Origin: Ornithinibacter aureus
Lineage (GTDB): Bacteria; Actinomycetota; Actinomycetes; Actinomycetales; Dermatophilaceae
DNA length: 64,000 bases
Direction of reading: 5' to 3'
NCBI RefSeq assembly: GCF_009858245.1
Contig: NZ_VMSB01000001.1
Location: 2,671,623 to 2,735,622, forward strand
Part shown: positions 23,536 through 33,548 of the stretch, one piece after another
Layout of the letters: each line of letters starts with the position of its first letter
Numbering within the stretch: position 1 is the first letter of the stretch
Notes under the pieces: generated by a model
Told to the model about the DNA's origin: nothing
Databases searched by the model: none
Seen by the model: only the letters and a program-made list of their open reading frames with translations
Program-made: the position numbers and the translations under genes

Positions 23536-25668
23536 TCAGCCTCCGGCCACGGGACGGCCGGCGACAAGCGCTGCACCCCGGCGGTCCGTGCTCCGCGCGG
23601 ACAGCGTGCCAAGCGCCAGGTGCGGAGGCAGGAGTTCGGCGAACTTGAGCTTCGCGAGCGCCTGCTCGCTGACCGGAGGCGTCACGCCCACGAGGTCCGA
23701 GCCGAACTCCGCCCGGGCCCGGCGCACCGCCGACCCCACCGCGACCGCCGTGGCATCGGATCGCAGCGTGATGTTCAGGTTGCCGAACGTGCCCTGGTCG
23801 AGCAGGTCAGGTGCCACCGCGTCGAGGGCAGCAGTGAGCACTGCGTTCGCGCCTGCCCCCGCGAAGGTCCACCAGCGAACTCGCCCGTCGTCCTCGGTGA
23901 CCACGCTGGCGTCCGGCGCGACCCGGTGTCGGTACTGCTCACGAAGAGACCCGAGCCGGTTCATCGCCCGGGTGGTCAACTCGGCACCCACGGGCGTGGC
24001 TCCGAGCAGCACCCGGCGCACGGCATCCGACAGCTCGAGCGAGTAGGCGCGAGGTTCGCCGGTCCACCGTGAGCGACCAGTCCGGTCGCTCGGCTCGACG
24101 TATGCCCGGCGCCGCCGCCAGTCGATGTGGGTGACCAGCCACGGGCGGCCGGCGAGGGCGATGACCCGCGGGCCGGTGACCTTAGCGACGAGCAGCATCG
24201 GGTCGACGCTGCCGACTTCCCGCCGGCCGTGAACCACGACGACCTCGGGCGCCGCGGTGAAGACGGCGAGCAGGTCCATGAAGTTGCGCCGTCCGTAGCG
24301 AGCCTCCGCCCGGGGGCCGATGAACGCCAGCCCCTGGTCGGTGTCGAGGTGGGCGGTCTCCACGAGCCACTCGCAGATCTCCGCCACGCGCACCTCATCG
24401 GCCAAGCCGAGCCCGCAGATCCAGGAGGACTCCTCGGCGAGCGAGATCCGACCCTTCTGCAGAGCGGACCCCAGCAGTTGTTGAGCGGCCACGTGCAGCG
24501 GCTCGGGGGGAGCCACGACCGGCTCGACGAAGCCCTCGTCCAGCAGCAGCAACAAACCCGCGGCGCGGAGCAGTTCGTCGTCCTCGGTGGCGAGGAAGGT
24601 GAGGTTGCGGGTTGACCCGGGGCGCCGCCCGGTGCGCCCGAGCCGCTGCAGCACCGACGCGACGGTGTTCGGTGCGCCGAGTTGCACGACGCGGTCGAGG
24701 TCACCGACGTCGATCCCGAGCTCGAGGGTCGACGTGGAGACGATGACGCAGTCGCGTGCCTCGGCGAAGGCCGTCTCGGCCCGGCGCCGCTCGTCCACCG
24801 ACAACGAGGAGTGGGAGACGTACGTCTGCGTTTCCAACCCACGCAGGGCAACTGCGAGCCCCTCGACGGTCCTCCTGGAGTCGGCGAACACGAGGCGTTT
24901 CTCCCCGAGGTGGATGCCGTTGACGACCTTCGCGGCGTTGCCCACGTTCCCGACGTGGTCCAGAGCCAGTTCGGGTGCTGTCGACGACGCAGTCGGTGGC
25001 GCGATCACGGTGCGCGGTCGCGAGCGTTCTCGGCCCTGGAGCCACTCGAGCAGCGCATCCGGGTTGCCGACAGTGGCGGACAGGCCGATCCGCTGGAGTG
25101 GGCGACCGACCAGCGTGCCCAGCCGCTCGAGCACCGCGAGCAGGTGCCAGCCACGGTCGTCGCCGGCGAAGGCGTGCACCTCGTCGACGACGACGGCACG
25201 CAGATCACCGAACATGTGCGGTGCGTCGAGCAGCGTCGAGACGAGCATCGCCTCGAGCGACTCGGGTGTCGTGAGCAGGACTGAGGGCCGCGCCGTGGCC
25301 TGTCGGCGACGCACACCGGCAGCGGTGTCGCCGTGGCGCACGCTGGCCTCACGGCCAAGCCAGCCGGCATACGTCGCGAGCCGGGGTTCCAGGTTGTTGA
25401 GCAGGGCCTTCAGCGGGCACACGTAGAGCACCGACACGCCCTGCCACTCATCGTTCGCCATGCGGGTGAGCAGTGGGAGCATCGCGGCCTCCGTCTTGCC
25501 TCCGGCGGTCGGGGCGACGAGCAGCGCATCGTCCCCGCGCAACACCGGGACGATCGACGCGGTCTGCAGCGGCCGCAGCCCTGGCCAGCCGAGCGAGTTG
25601 ACGACGTGGTGCTGCACGACCGGGTGCAGCAGGTCGAAGGACTGCGCCTCCCGGTCGCGGTCAGTCAT
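23536..25668 (-). CDS. brxHI: BrxHI: BREX type 2 DEAD/DEAH-box (Lhr-like) helicase
   Basis: A 710-aa SF2 helicase. Walker A is APTAGGKT (residues 52-59), motif II is DEVH (162-165), motif III SAT lies at 197-199, and motifs V-VI are STLELGIDVGDLDR and LQRLGRTGRRPG. Residues after about 380 form a winged-helix and Lhr-core-like extension. In type 2 BREX this is the last gene of the set; its precise job in exclusion is not known. Its start overlaps the brxD stop by 8 bp (ATGACTGA). It is the promoter-distal gene of the defence operon and converges on 23212-23523. The reading frame is complete with no missing helicase motif. Confidence 0.85.
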   Translation of the reverse strand: MTDRDREAQSFDLLHPVVQHHVVNSLGWPGLRPLQTASIVPVLRGDDALLVAPTAGGKTEAAMLPLLTRMANDEWQGVSVLYVCPLKALLNNLEPRLATYAGWLGREASVRHGDTAAGVRRRQATARPSVLLTTPESLEAMLVSTLLDAPHMFGDLRAVVVDEVHAFAGDDRGWHLLAVLERLGTLVGRPLQRIGLSATVGNPDALLEWLQGRERSRPRTVIAPPTASSTAPELALDHVGNVGNAAKVVNGIHLGEKRLVFADSRRTVEGLAVALRGLETQTYVSHSSLSVDERRRAETAFAEARDCVIVSTSTLELGIDVGDLDRVVQLGAPNTVASVLQRLGRTGRRPGSTRNLTFLATEDDELLRAAGLLLLLDEGFVEPVVAPPEPLHVAAQQLLGSALQKGRISLAEESSWICGLGLADEVRVAEICEWLVETAHLDTDQGLAFIGPRAEARYGRRNFMDLLAVFTAAPEVVVVHGRREVGSVDPMLLVAKVTGPRVIALAGRPWLVTHIDWRRRRAYVEPSDRTGRSRWTGEPRAYSLELSDAVRRVLLGATPVGAELTTRAMNRLGSLREQYRHRVAPDASVVTEDDGRVRWWTFAGAGANAVLTAALDAVAPDLLDQGTFGNLNITLRSDATAVAVGSAVRRARAEFGSDLVGVTPPVSEQALAKLKFAELLPPHLALGTLSARSTDRRGAALVAGRPVAGG

Positions 25669-27001
25669 CGTCCGACAGGTCGAGGTCGATACCGTCGAGC
25701 CCTGAGCCGCCGCGGGCGACCCGCTCCTCCGTGGTCAGCTCGTCGACACCGACGGTGAGGGCGTAGTGCGCCCTCGGGTCGAAGTCCTCGAACTGGTCGA
25801 CCCGGTCGAGCACGTCGGCTACGAGCTTCTTGAGGAAGACCCGGGGTGCCACCCCGACCCGGCCACCGAGCCGTCCGGCGACCGCGGTGGCGAGGTCAGC
25901 GACGTATGCGTCATCGACCGTCGAGGTCACCCTGGCGCTCGCGGCGCTCCCGCCGGCGTAGAGGTCGCGGACCTTCACACCGAGGGAGACGAGAGCGTCG
26001 TGGTCGAAGCCGGGCAGGCGCACCTGCACGGCCCGCGGGTTGTCGAAGCGCGCGTCGGTGGCGAAGTCGGTCGCGAGTCGCTGCGCGAGCGGCGCCAGGC
26101 GTGCGACCCCGGAGGGCCCCTCGTAGAAGGCCGGTGTCCCGGTCACGAGCAGGTAGAGCCCCGGGAGACGGCCTGAGTCGATCTCGTCGATGAGCTGGCG
26201 CAGCGCGTTGAACGCCTTGTCCCGCACGTCGCCGCGCACCCGCTGGAGCGTCTCGACCTCGTCGAGCACCAGCACGAGCCCCGGGTGCCCGGCATCGCGG
26301 AGCACGGCGAGCAGCCCCTGGAGGAAGCCCATCGCCCCGAAGTGGTCGAGTTCGCCGCGGATGCCGGCCGCACGCTTCGCCGATGCTGCCACCTGGGGTT
26401 GTCCGCCCATCCAGGCCGCGAGTCCGTCGGCCGTCGCGACGTCACCGCTGACGACAGCGGTGCGGTATCCGCGCAGGGCCTGGGCGAACACCGGTGTCCG
26501 GGAGCTGACCGATGCGAGCCGTCGTTCGAGCAGGGCGTTGACGGCCTGGGTCACCGACGCCTCGTCGGCGTGCTCCAGCGACGGGTCGGCCGCGATGGCA
26601 TCCGACTCGAGGGTGAACAGCCAGGAGTCGAGCACGGGCCGGAAGGCGCTGGGTGGCATCGACGACGTCCGCAGCGACTCGGTGATCCGGCGGTACACGG
26701 TCTCGAGGCGGTGCAGGGGCGTCTCGGTCTCGGAGACCTGCACCTCCGCGGTGGCGAAGCCCTGGCGCATGGCCCGCTCGGCCAGGTGGCGCGTGAAGAA
26801 GGTCTTGCCGGCGCCGTACTCACCGCGCACGGCCTTGAACATCGCGCCGCCGCCGGCGACGGTGGCGAGCTCCGCGTCGAGGGCCACGGAGAAGCGGTCG
26901 AGCCCGACGGCGAGCAGGTCGAGGCCCGACTCGGGCACCGTGCCCCGCCGGAGCGCGCCGATGACCTCTTCCCGACGCCGGTTGGAGACGGCGCCGGCCA
27001 T
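25661..27001 (-). CDS. brxD: BrxD: BREX type 2 ATP-binding protein
   Basis: A 446-aa P-loop ATPase starting MAGAVSNRRREEVIGALRRG. Walker A is GEYGAGKTFF (residues 60-69) and Walker B is LVLVLDEVETL (242-252). A sensor-like LYLLVTGTPAFYEG follows, in the manner of AAA/STAND ATPases. The start at 27001 overlaps the pglZ stop as TGATG, and its end overlaps brxHI, so it is locked into the operon by translational coupling. The order PglZ-BrxD-BrxHI is that described for type 2 BREX. The role in phage exclusion is unknown. An uninterrupted opposite-phase frame runs upstream through pglZ; it is a shadow, and the true start is this ATG. Confidence 0.85.
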   Translation of the reverse strand: MAGAVSNRRREEVIGALRRGTVPESGLDLLAVGLDRFSVALDAELATVAGGGAMFKAVRGEYGAGKTFFTRHLAERAMRQGFATAEVQVSETETPLHRLETVYRRITESLRTSSMPPSAFRPVLDSWLFTLESDAIAADPSLEHADEASVTQAVNALLERRLASVSSRTPVFAQALRGYRTAVVSGDVATADGLAAWMGGQPQVAASAKRAAGIRGELDHFGAMGFLQGLLAVLRDAGHPGLVLVLDEVETLQRVRGDVRDKAFNALRQLIDEIDSGRLPGLYLLVTGTPAFYEGPSGVARLAPLAQRLATDFATDARFDNPRAVQVRLPGFDHDALVSLGVKVRDLYAGGSAASARVTSTVDDAYVADLATAVAGRLGGRVGVAPRVFLKKLVADVLDRVDQFEDFDPRAHYALTVGVDELTTEERVARGGSGLDGIDLDLSDDD

Positions 27002-29799
27002 CACCGCACCTCGAACTGGTCGCGCAGCAGCGGCACGTCGAGCACGACGGTCTGCCCGTCGAGGTCGACGCCGACGACGTTGTAGCCCTCGATGTTGAGC
27101 AGTTGGCGCACCTGGCTCAGGGCACCGTCGAGGCGGAACGCCGGCACCGCCAGGGTCGCGGCCACGACGGTGCGCGGCAGGCGCTGGCCTGCGGCAGCGG
27201 CGAGGGCGTCCAGCAGTGCGGCGACCTGGTCGTCGCGGATGGGCAGGCGGGACAGCACCTGTCGCTGGGCGGCGTACACCTCGCTCGCCACGACCTGCGA
27301 CCCGAGCGAGGCGACGGGTGCGGCCCCGGCGGCGCTCGGCTGGGGGTCGTCGAACAACGTGGGTCCGTCGGGTAGTTTCCCCCGGCGACCGTCCGTGGGG
27401 CGGATGCCGGTCGGCGGGGTCGACAGGGTGGGCATGGTGGGCAGGTCGGAGGATCCCGGCTCGGCCGTCGACCACCACAACGGTGCCTGGGGTGGCAGGG
27501 CGGGCAGTCGGAGCCCGTTGGTCGCCTCGTCCGGGAGCAGCACGACCACGGGCACGACGACTTCCTGGGCGCTCGCGCCACCGTGGTAGCCGGCCTTGAG
27601 CGGGCCGTAGCGCAGCCCTTCGCTGACGGCGAGTACCGCCCGGTGATCGCTGGTGAGCACGCGCGGTCCCTCGACGGCGACCTCGTCGTCGGCGGCCGGT
27701 GATGACATCCCCCGCGAGCGCCCGCTCGTGAGGTCGGGTGCGAAACGCTGGGTGCCGCGTCGGCGCTCCACGACGTGGCCGTGGTCGGACGTCATGACGA
27801 CCGTCCGCCCGGCGGCCCGCGCCCGGGTGAGCAGGGGTGCGAGGTGCTTGACGGCATCCGCGGTCCACACCGTGCCGATCGGGTCGCTGCGGTCGAGCGC
27901 GTCGTCGATCGTGTTGAGCACGACCGTGACCAGGGGAATGCCCAACGCGTCGTCGATGGCCGCCCCCACGCCGTCGGCGACCAAGGCACCGGGGCGGGTG
28001 GTGTCGATGCCCTTCTTGTGGAACAGCTCTGCACGGAGCCTGCTGCCCCGGGCGGTCAGGGCCTGGTACCCGGTGCGTTCGACGCCCTGCCCGCCCTGCT
28101 GGAGTGAGCCGCAGAGCAGCGACGCCCGGCTCACCTCGGTGACCGACGGCAGCACGGCAAGGCCGCCGGCGCGGCGGGTGGCGCCGGGTGTCGCCCCGGC
28201 CTCGACCCAGCCGAGCTCTCCGGTGACGTCGGCGAGCACCTCGTTCGCTGCCGCAACGCTCATGCCGTCCATGACGACGAGGAGGATCGGTGTCTGCTTC
28301 GCCATCGGGATGACGAGGGAGGGCAGGAGTGACTCGAGGTTCCAGATCGGCTCCACCCCGGGGTCTTGTGGCACCACGGCCCCGCGCGGCTGCGCCGCGG
28401 TCAGGGCCGCAAGTCGGGCGGCGAAGGCGCGCTCCTCGCGGTCGCGACGGGCGAACGCCGCGGCGTAGACGGCGTGCAGCGACTCGCTGAGGTCGGGGTC
28501 GTCGACGCCGGTGTCGACGTCGTTGATGGCGATGTCGGCCCACGACCCGTGGTCGAGGTGGGCCCGCACCCGCGCCGGGAGATCCGCGCTGCCGGGGATT
28601 TCGGGGGTGGTCAGCCAGCGCCACAGCTTGACGGCGGAGTCGAAGGCCAGCCACTGCGCCGTGTCTCGGCGGGCGAGCCGGTGCCGGGCGCACAGCGTCC
28701 ACGCCGTCTCGATGGCGTGGGAGGCCTCGGCGATCGGGTCGCCCGCGCCGTGCAGGGACACCCCGCGGCGCAGGGCGGCGGCGAGCAGTGCGAGGCGTTG
28801 CCGGAAGCCGCTCGGCATCACATCGGAGTGCACGGCGAGCGCGGTGGCGTCGAGCGAGGTGAGGATCGTGTCGGCGCGGGAGACCACGCGTGCGACGTGG
28901 GCTTCGTTGCGCTCGGTGCGAGCCAGATCGGCCACCACGGCGACGGCGGCGGAGCCATGTGCGGCGAGACTGTCGCGTGTCGGCAGCGGCTTGCCGAAGG
29001 ACTGTTCCAGGCGCACCGCGGCGAGCTTGGCGACCTGGCTCTCGTCGAGGTCGTGCCCGTCGGAGGTGATCAGATGCAGCGCGAGCCCCACCGGCACGAG
29101 GTCGGCCACGGCCCCGGCCTCGAGCAGTTTGCGGACCGGGGTGGCCGCCGGGCCGGTCGACTCGGCGACCCAGTCGACCAGGGCGTCGGCGAGGGTGGGG
29201 CCGTAGGTCTGCCGCAGGTCGGCGAGCGCGTCGGCGGCCTGGGGCAGCACCGACCAGCTGAGCACCGTGATGGCGTCGACGACGTCGCCGACGAGGCCGA
29301 GGTGGGTGCGGGCGACGCACGTCATGGCGTGGGCCCGGGTGAGCACCCCCGCCGGCGCGGGCGGCCACCCCTCCGCGGGGCGGGCCGCGAGGATCGCGGT
29401 GGCGAGGTCGCGGCTGCCGGGGCGGGAGGCCAGTGCGGGGGCGACCCCCGACGCGGAGAACGACTGCCGCAGGGCCTCCCAGGCGTCCGGTCGCGACAGC
29501 CGGCTGCCGACGAGGTGGGCGAGGATGCCGGCGCCGAGGTCCCGCTCGTCGCGGTCGGTCACGACGACGAGCCAGTCGCCCTCGACGTGCTCGAGCAGGG
29601 CCTCGCGCACGGCGAGCGCCGACTCGGCAGGTCGGATGCGCACGAGCTGTCCGTCGTGGTGGACGTCTTCCGCCCGGCTCTGTGCGGGTTGGCTGAGGAC
29701 GCCGAGGATGCCGCTGGTGTAGTTGCGGTGCCTCGCCGCGTCGACCATGGCGAGCAGCATCGGAGTGGTCGCGGCGGTCAGGAGCGTGGGGACGCTCAT
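27001..29799 (-). CDS. pglZ: PglZ: BREX alkaline-phosphatase-superfamily protein
   Basis: A 932-aa protein carrying the PglZ domain, common to all BREX types. The metal-site elements of the alkaline phosphatase superfamily are visible: PILLVVMDGMSVAA (Asp511), the Ser/Thr nucleophile region PSVTEVSRASLLCG, and VVMTSDHGHVVERR (Asp672, His673, His675). The long N-terminal helical region (1-480) and a C-terminal DNA-binding-like tail are typical of the type 2 form. PglZ is essential for BREX activity in studied systems, although its biochemical reaction is unsettled. Its start overlaps the pglY stop by 4 bp, and its stop overlaps brxD. A proline-rich stretch lies between the phosphatase domain and the C-terminus (about residues 755-800). 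Confidence 0.9.
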   Translation of the reverse strand: MSVPTLLTAATTPMLLAMVDAARHRNYTSGILGVLSQPAQSRAEDVHHDGQLVRIRPAESALAVREALLEHVEGDWLVVVTDRDERDLGAGILAHLVGSRLSRPDAWEALRQSFSASGVAPALASRPGSRDLATAILAARPAEGWPPAPAGVLTRAHAMTCVARTHLGLVGDVVDAITVLSWSVLPQAADALADLRQTYGPTLADALVDWVAESTGPAATPVRKLLEAGAVADLVPVGLALHLITSDGHDLDESQVAKLAAVRLEQSFGKPLPTRDSLAAHGSAAVAVVADLARTERNEAHVARVVSRADTILTSLDATALAVHSDVMPSGFRQRLALLAAALRRGVSLHGAGDPIAEASHAIETAWTLCARHRLARRDTAQWLAFDSAVKLWRWLTTPEIPGSADLPARVRAHLDHGSWADIAINDVDTGVDDPDLSESLHAVYAAAFARRDREERAFAARLAALTAAQPRGAVVPQDPGVEPIWNLESLLPSLVIPMAKQTPILLVVMDGMSVAAANEVLADVTGELGWVEAGATPGATRRAGGLAVLPSVTEVSRASLLCGSLQQGGQGVERTGYQALTARGSRLRAELFHKKGIDTTRPGALVADGVGAAIDDALGIPLVTVVLNTIDDALDRSDPIGTVWTADAVKHLAPLLTRARAAGRTVVMTSDHGHVVERRRGTQRFAPDLTSGRSRGMSSPAADDEVAVEGPRVLTSDHRAVLAVSEGLRYGPLKAGYHGGASAQEVVVPVVVLLPDEATNGLRLPALPPQAPLWWSTAEPGSSDLPTMPTLSTPPTGIRPTDGRRGKLPDGPTLFDDPQPSAAGAAPVASLGSQVVASEVYAAQRQVLSRLPIRDDQVAALLDALAAAAGQRLPRTVVAATLAVPAFRLDGALSQVRQLLNIEGYNVVGVDLDGQTVVLDVPLLRDQFEVR

Positions 29800-32700
29800 T
29801 CACGCACCTGCCAGGTCACGTCGACGTCGCGGTCGGCGTGCGACTGGAGGAACTCGCGCACCTGTCGCAGCAGCTCGTCGTCGCTCGACCCGACCGTGCG
29901 TCGGGCCGAGCCTGCGCTGCCGCCGGGCGGCGGTGGGGGCGGTGGTGGGGGCGGGGTCGGTGATGGGTCCCCGGCGAGCCACTCGAAGATCTCCCGGTCG
30001 GCGCGCCTGAGTGCCGGCCCGACGGCAGTGACGATCTCGTCGGCGACGAGTGCGTCCTGCATGCGGGCGATGATCGCCGCGGCCGACGCGGCACGCGGAC
30101 CCTCGCTGGCCATCGCCTGGCGCAGCGGGGCCAGCCGGTCCCACTCGAACGACCCGAGGGCAGCGGTGACCGAGTCGGCGGAGGCCATCGACTTCCCAGC
30201 GGCGGCAGCGCCGGTGCCGAAGCCGGCCTGCGCGAGCCGCTCGACGAGGGTGACTCCGTCGAGGTGTCGGAGCTGCGCCACGAGCTCGGCGGTCAGACGG
30301 GCCGTCGCCAGCCGGTGCTCGTCCCCGTCGGCGGTCACGGCGGCCCGGGTGTAGGCAGCCTCGATCGCGCTGACCAACGGCGGCTGGGTGGCCGTCAGCG
30401 ACACGGCACGCGCCGTGACCTGTCCGACGAAGTCGGCGACCGCGGGGGGCGTGAGGTACGTCGACGCCGAGATCCCGAACAGCTCGGCCGCTGCGCGGGT
30501 GGCCGCCGTCCAGTCGGGAAGGTCCGGCATCGCCTGGGAGCGCAGTTCCATCGTCGGCTGGAGCGCGCCGGGCTCGGGCGGTGTGGGCAGGGCCACGCCG
30601 TGGTGGAACCACGCCCGCTGGCGCAGCGCGGCCCAGGTGATGATGACGAGGTCGCTGACCGGGGTGAGCAGGCCCTTGGCGGGGGTGACCGCGTCGATCC
30701 AGTCACGCATCTCCCCGACGGTGATCGGTGCGTCACCGTCGACACCCGACTCCTTGAGGCGCCGCCCCAGGGCCCGCTCGATCTCCTGGCTCCACGGGGT
30801 GAACCGGTCGTCGCCGAGGATGTAGTGCATCTCGGCGGCGGTGCCGACGCCGAGTGGCCCGGCGACGCGTCGTACGGCGAGGTGGTCACCTTGGTACTCG
30901 ACGCGCTTGTCGCGCTCGGCCACCGCCCGGTGGACGTGGGCGGCTACCGTGCGCAGCATCTGCAGGCGGATCTCGCTGTCGCCCGGCTCGAACTGGGGGT
31001 GGCCGGGGTAGGTCGCGTCGAAGGCCTGCTCCACGAGGTGCCGGAAGGCGTCCCCGAGGGTGGCGCCGACCGGCCGCTGCGGCACGAACTCGCGGTCGAG
31101 CGAGACGAGCACCTGGTCGTGGCCCGGGTCGTCGAGCAGGGTGCCGGGGCGCACGCTCGCCGCGCCGTAGGCCTGCTGGATGGCGTCCTCGAGGCTGCGG
31201 CGCAGGGTGCTGCGGTGCGACTCGAGGATGTTGCGGGCCAGGGCGCGGTCGGTCTCGCTGAGGTGGTCGGCGTGGCTCTGCCACCGGTCGCCCGAGCCCT
31301 CGAGGAGCCAGTTGAGGGTGACCAGCCGCTGCAGTTCCTGGGTCTTCTCCGGGGAGAGGAAGTAGGGGAGCCAGACGACCGTGCGGGAGTGGAAGTCGCG
31401 GGCCAGCATGGCGTTGAGTCGCTGCAGGTCCTCGGCGGTGGAGTGGCCCTGCTCGTCGAAGGGGTGGTCGATGATGACCCGCCACGTGCCGGGGTTTGCA
31501 CGGAAGTGGTCGTCGGAGAGCCAGGCACTGTCGCGGACGTTGCCGAAGAGGATGTCGACGATGCGCTTCGAGCCGCGCCAGACGATCTCGTGCTGGTGGG
31601 CGCCCTGGATGTCCTGCTGGCCGAGCTCGACCCCGAGGCTCTCGGCGACGAGGGTCTTGATGAGCTCGCGGCGGCGGCCCTCGTTGTCCTCGCCCTTGGC
31701 GCGGTCGACGATCGACTCGTAGTCGACGTCGGAGAGCTGGACCCGGATCGTCGGGTTGGTCGCCGTGCCCTCGACGTGGATCTCCGGCACGTCACGGGCC
31801 CAGTCGCGCACCTTGGCGAGCACGACGCCGGCCTCGTTGCCGGGCAGCGGCGACACGATCGAGCCGTGGTTGAGCGATGCGAGCCGGGCGCCGGTGAGCG
31901 ACTTCAGCGCCGGCACGTTGGGGGCGACGGCGGAGAGCAGCAGCGTCTTGGCGAGGCGGTCGTCGGCGGTGTACGCGGCGGGCACGGATGCCGGGTGGTC
32001 CTCCAGCTGGGCCGCGGTGACGTCGTACTTCGCCCGGATGAGGGGGGAGAGCTTCTCGGTGTAGAGCCGGTTCGCCGAGCGGAACAGTGCTGCCGCCTGG
32101 GTGTCGAGCACCTTCGTGCCGCGCACGATGTAGTCGAAGGAGTCACCGACCGGGATGACCTGCTCGACGGTGAGGGTGTCGCGCTGGTCGACGAGCATCT
32201 GCTGCATGACCTTGAGCGCGGTGCGCTCGCGCTGCATGACGGCTGCGAGGGCCCGCAGCGTGGAGACCAGGGCCGGCGAGAAGGGGTAGGTCATCCGGAA
32301 CGCGGCCTCGTCGGCGCCGCGGTGGTGGTCGTCGATGTTGATGCCGTCGAGCAGCACGTCCCAGACGCGCGGCGCCCGGTCGATCCGCTCGAAGGCGTCG
32401 GCGATGGTGCGGGCCGCGGCGGCGTCCTTGGGTTGCAGGAGGCGCTTGCTCGCGACGAAGGGCAGGTTGTCGTCACCGAGGGTGATCGTGTGGAAGCGCC
32501 CCTCCTGGTGCTTGAACGCCCGGTCGAGGATGTCCTGCTCGGCGCCGCTGGCACCAGCGTCGGCGAACCACCGGCGCAGGTCGATCTGCCGGGCGACGAA
32601 CGACACGAGTGGCACGTCCCGGGCCCCGAGCGACCCTTCGACGAGCTTGGTCAGCTTCTGCGCCTCACGGGCGAAACGGGTGCGGTCGTGCACGAGCGAG

Positions 32701-33548
32701 GTCATCCACAGGATCAACTCGTCGAGGAAGAGCACGACCGCGTCGTAGCCGAGCCGCTGGGCGTGGGTCGCGATGGCGTCGAGGCCGGTGTCGAGGTCGA
32801 CGTACTCGGCCTGCTGGGTGAACGCCTTGAAGTAGGTGTCGACGAGCGCGGTGGTGAGCGTGAGCCGCTCACCCGACGACGGCTCCGCGGCCTTCGCGGC
32901 CGCATACGTGTCGGGGGTCCACGACCCGGCGCCGAGCACGCTGCCCCACACGTCGCCCCCGGCATCCCCACCACCGGCCGCGGCGACACCGGTGGTGCCC
33001 TGGTTGAGCCCGCCGAAGAAGGCCTCGTCACCGAGCCGCTCGCGCAGGTTGTCGGCGTCGGCGAACAGGGCATCCGACTTGTGCAGGGCCGGCAGCGGTG
33101 CCTCCGGGTGCAGGTCGCGCACCTGCCGGATGTACCCGTCGAAGACGGCCTGGTCGAAGGACTTCGCGTCGAGGAAGTGGAACGCGAGCGGCAGGAAGCG
33201 CCGCCCCTCGATCTGCGGGTCGTGCCGGGCGATGACCGACTGGAGGTCCCGTTGGGCGCGGGCCGCCGGCTCGTGGGTGAGCAGCGCGTGCAGCACGGCC
33301 ATGAAGTGCGACTTGCCGGAGCCGAACGACCCGGCGAGGAACGCCCCTCGGCTGACGCCGGACGTCACCGCCTCACCGACGAGGCCAAGGGCGGAGTCGA
33401 AGGCCTCGGCGATCGCGGGGGTCACGACGTAGCTGTCGATGGTCGTGGATGCCGCGCCGTGCCCGACCGAGTCGGTGAGGCGCAGCACATAGTCCTCGGC
33501 CCCGGTGTGCTCCGGAATCCGGATGACGTCCTTGAGCAGTAGCGTCAC
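29796..33548 (-). CDS. pglY: PglY: BREX type 2 large P-loop ATPase (BrxC-like)
   Basis: A 1250-aa ATPase. Walker A is GSFGSGKSHF (73-82) and Walker B is VVLFLDELIL (271-280). The large helical middle, including RRELIKTLVAESLGVELGQQ and WRVIIDHPFDEQGHSTAEDL, is the PglY/BrxC-type body. In Streptomyces, ATP binding by PglY is needed for phage growth limitation. The GTG start (33546-33548) overlaps the stop of the DUF262 gene (GTGA), so synthesis is coupled to that inserted gene. An odd feature is a run of ten prolines near residues 1198-1208 (about 29928-29958), encoded by a G-rich low-complexity tract. This could be a flexible linker or a slippage site, and the last 42 residues form a separate charged tail. 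Confidence 0.9.
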   Translation of the reverse strand: MTLLLKDVIRIPEHTGAEDYVLRLTDSVGHGAASTTIDSYVVTPAIAEAFDSALGLVGEAVTSGVSRGAFLAGSFGSGKSHFMAVLHALLTHEPAARAQRDLQSVIARHDPQIEGRRFLPLAFHFLDAKSFDQAVFDGYIRQVRDLHPEAPLPALHKSDALFADADNLRERLGDEAFFGGLNQGTTGVAAAGGGDAGGDVWGSVLGAGSWTPDTYAAAKAAEPSSGERLTLTTALVDTYFKAFTQQAEYVDLDTGLDAIATHAQRLGYDAVVLFLDELILWMTSLVHDRTRFAREAQKLTKLVEGSLGARDVPLVSFVARQIDLRRWFADAGASGAEQDILDRAFKHQEGRFHTITLGDDNLPFVASKRLLQPKDAAAARTIADAFERIDRAPRVWDVLLDGINIDDHHRGADEAAFRMTYPFSPALVSTLRALAAVMQRERTALKVMQQMLVDQRDTLTVEQVIPVGDSFDYIVRGTKVLDTQAAALFRSANRLYTEKLSPLIRAKYDVTAAQLEDHPASVPAAYTADDRLAKTLLLSAVAPNVPALKSLTGARLASLNHGSIVSPLPGNEAGVVLAKVRDWARDVPEIHVEGTATNPTIRVQLSDVDYESIVDRAKGEDNEGRRRELIKTLVAESLGVELGQQDIQGAHQHEIVWRGSKRIVDILFGNVRDSAWLSDDHFRANPGTWRVIIDHPFDEQGHSTAEDLQRLNAMLARDFHSRTVVWLPYFLSPEKTQELQRLVTLNWLLEGSGDRWQSHADHLSETDRALARNILESHRSTLRRSLEDAIQQAYGAASVRPGTLLDDPGHDQVLVSLDREFVPQRPVGATLGDAFRHLVEQAFDATYPGHPQFEPGDSEIRLQMLRTVAAHVHRAVAERDKRVEYQGDHLAVRRVAGPLGVGTAAEMHYILGDDRFTPWSQEIERALGRRLKESGVDGDAPITVGEMRDWIDAVTPAKGLLTPVSDLVIITWAALRQRAWFHHGVALPTPPEPGALQPTMELRSQAMPDLPDWTAATRAAAELFGISASTYLTPPAVADFVGQVTARAVSLTATQPPLVSAIEAAYTRAAVTADGDEHRLATARLTAELVAQLRHLDGVTLVERLAQAGFGTGAAAAGKSMASADSVTAALGSFEWDRLAPLRQAMASEGPRAASAAAIIARMQDALVADEIVTAVGPALRRADREIFEWLAGDPSPTPPPPPPPPPPGGSAGSARRTVGSSDDELLRQVREFLQSHADRDVDVTWQVRE
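29925..29960. repeat. G-rich low-complexity tract in pglY (polyproline-coding)
   Basis: The plus strand is nothing but G with scattered C and T (GGCGGTGGGGGCGGTGGTGG and continuing). It encodes ten consecutive prolines on the minus strand, 42 codons before the end of PglY. Such tracts are prone to replication slippage; changes of one or two bases would replace the C-terminal tail and could also affect the coupled start of pglZ. Confidence 0.6.

Noticed and set aside
30264-33542. A 1092-residue plus-strand frame opposite pglY
   Set aside because: Same reason: low-complexity composition with no motifs, fully antisense to a gene with clear Walker motifs.
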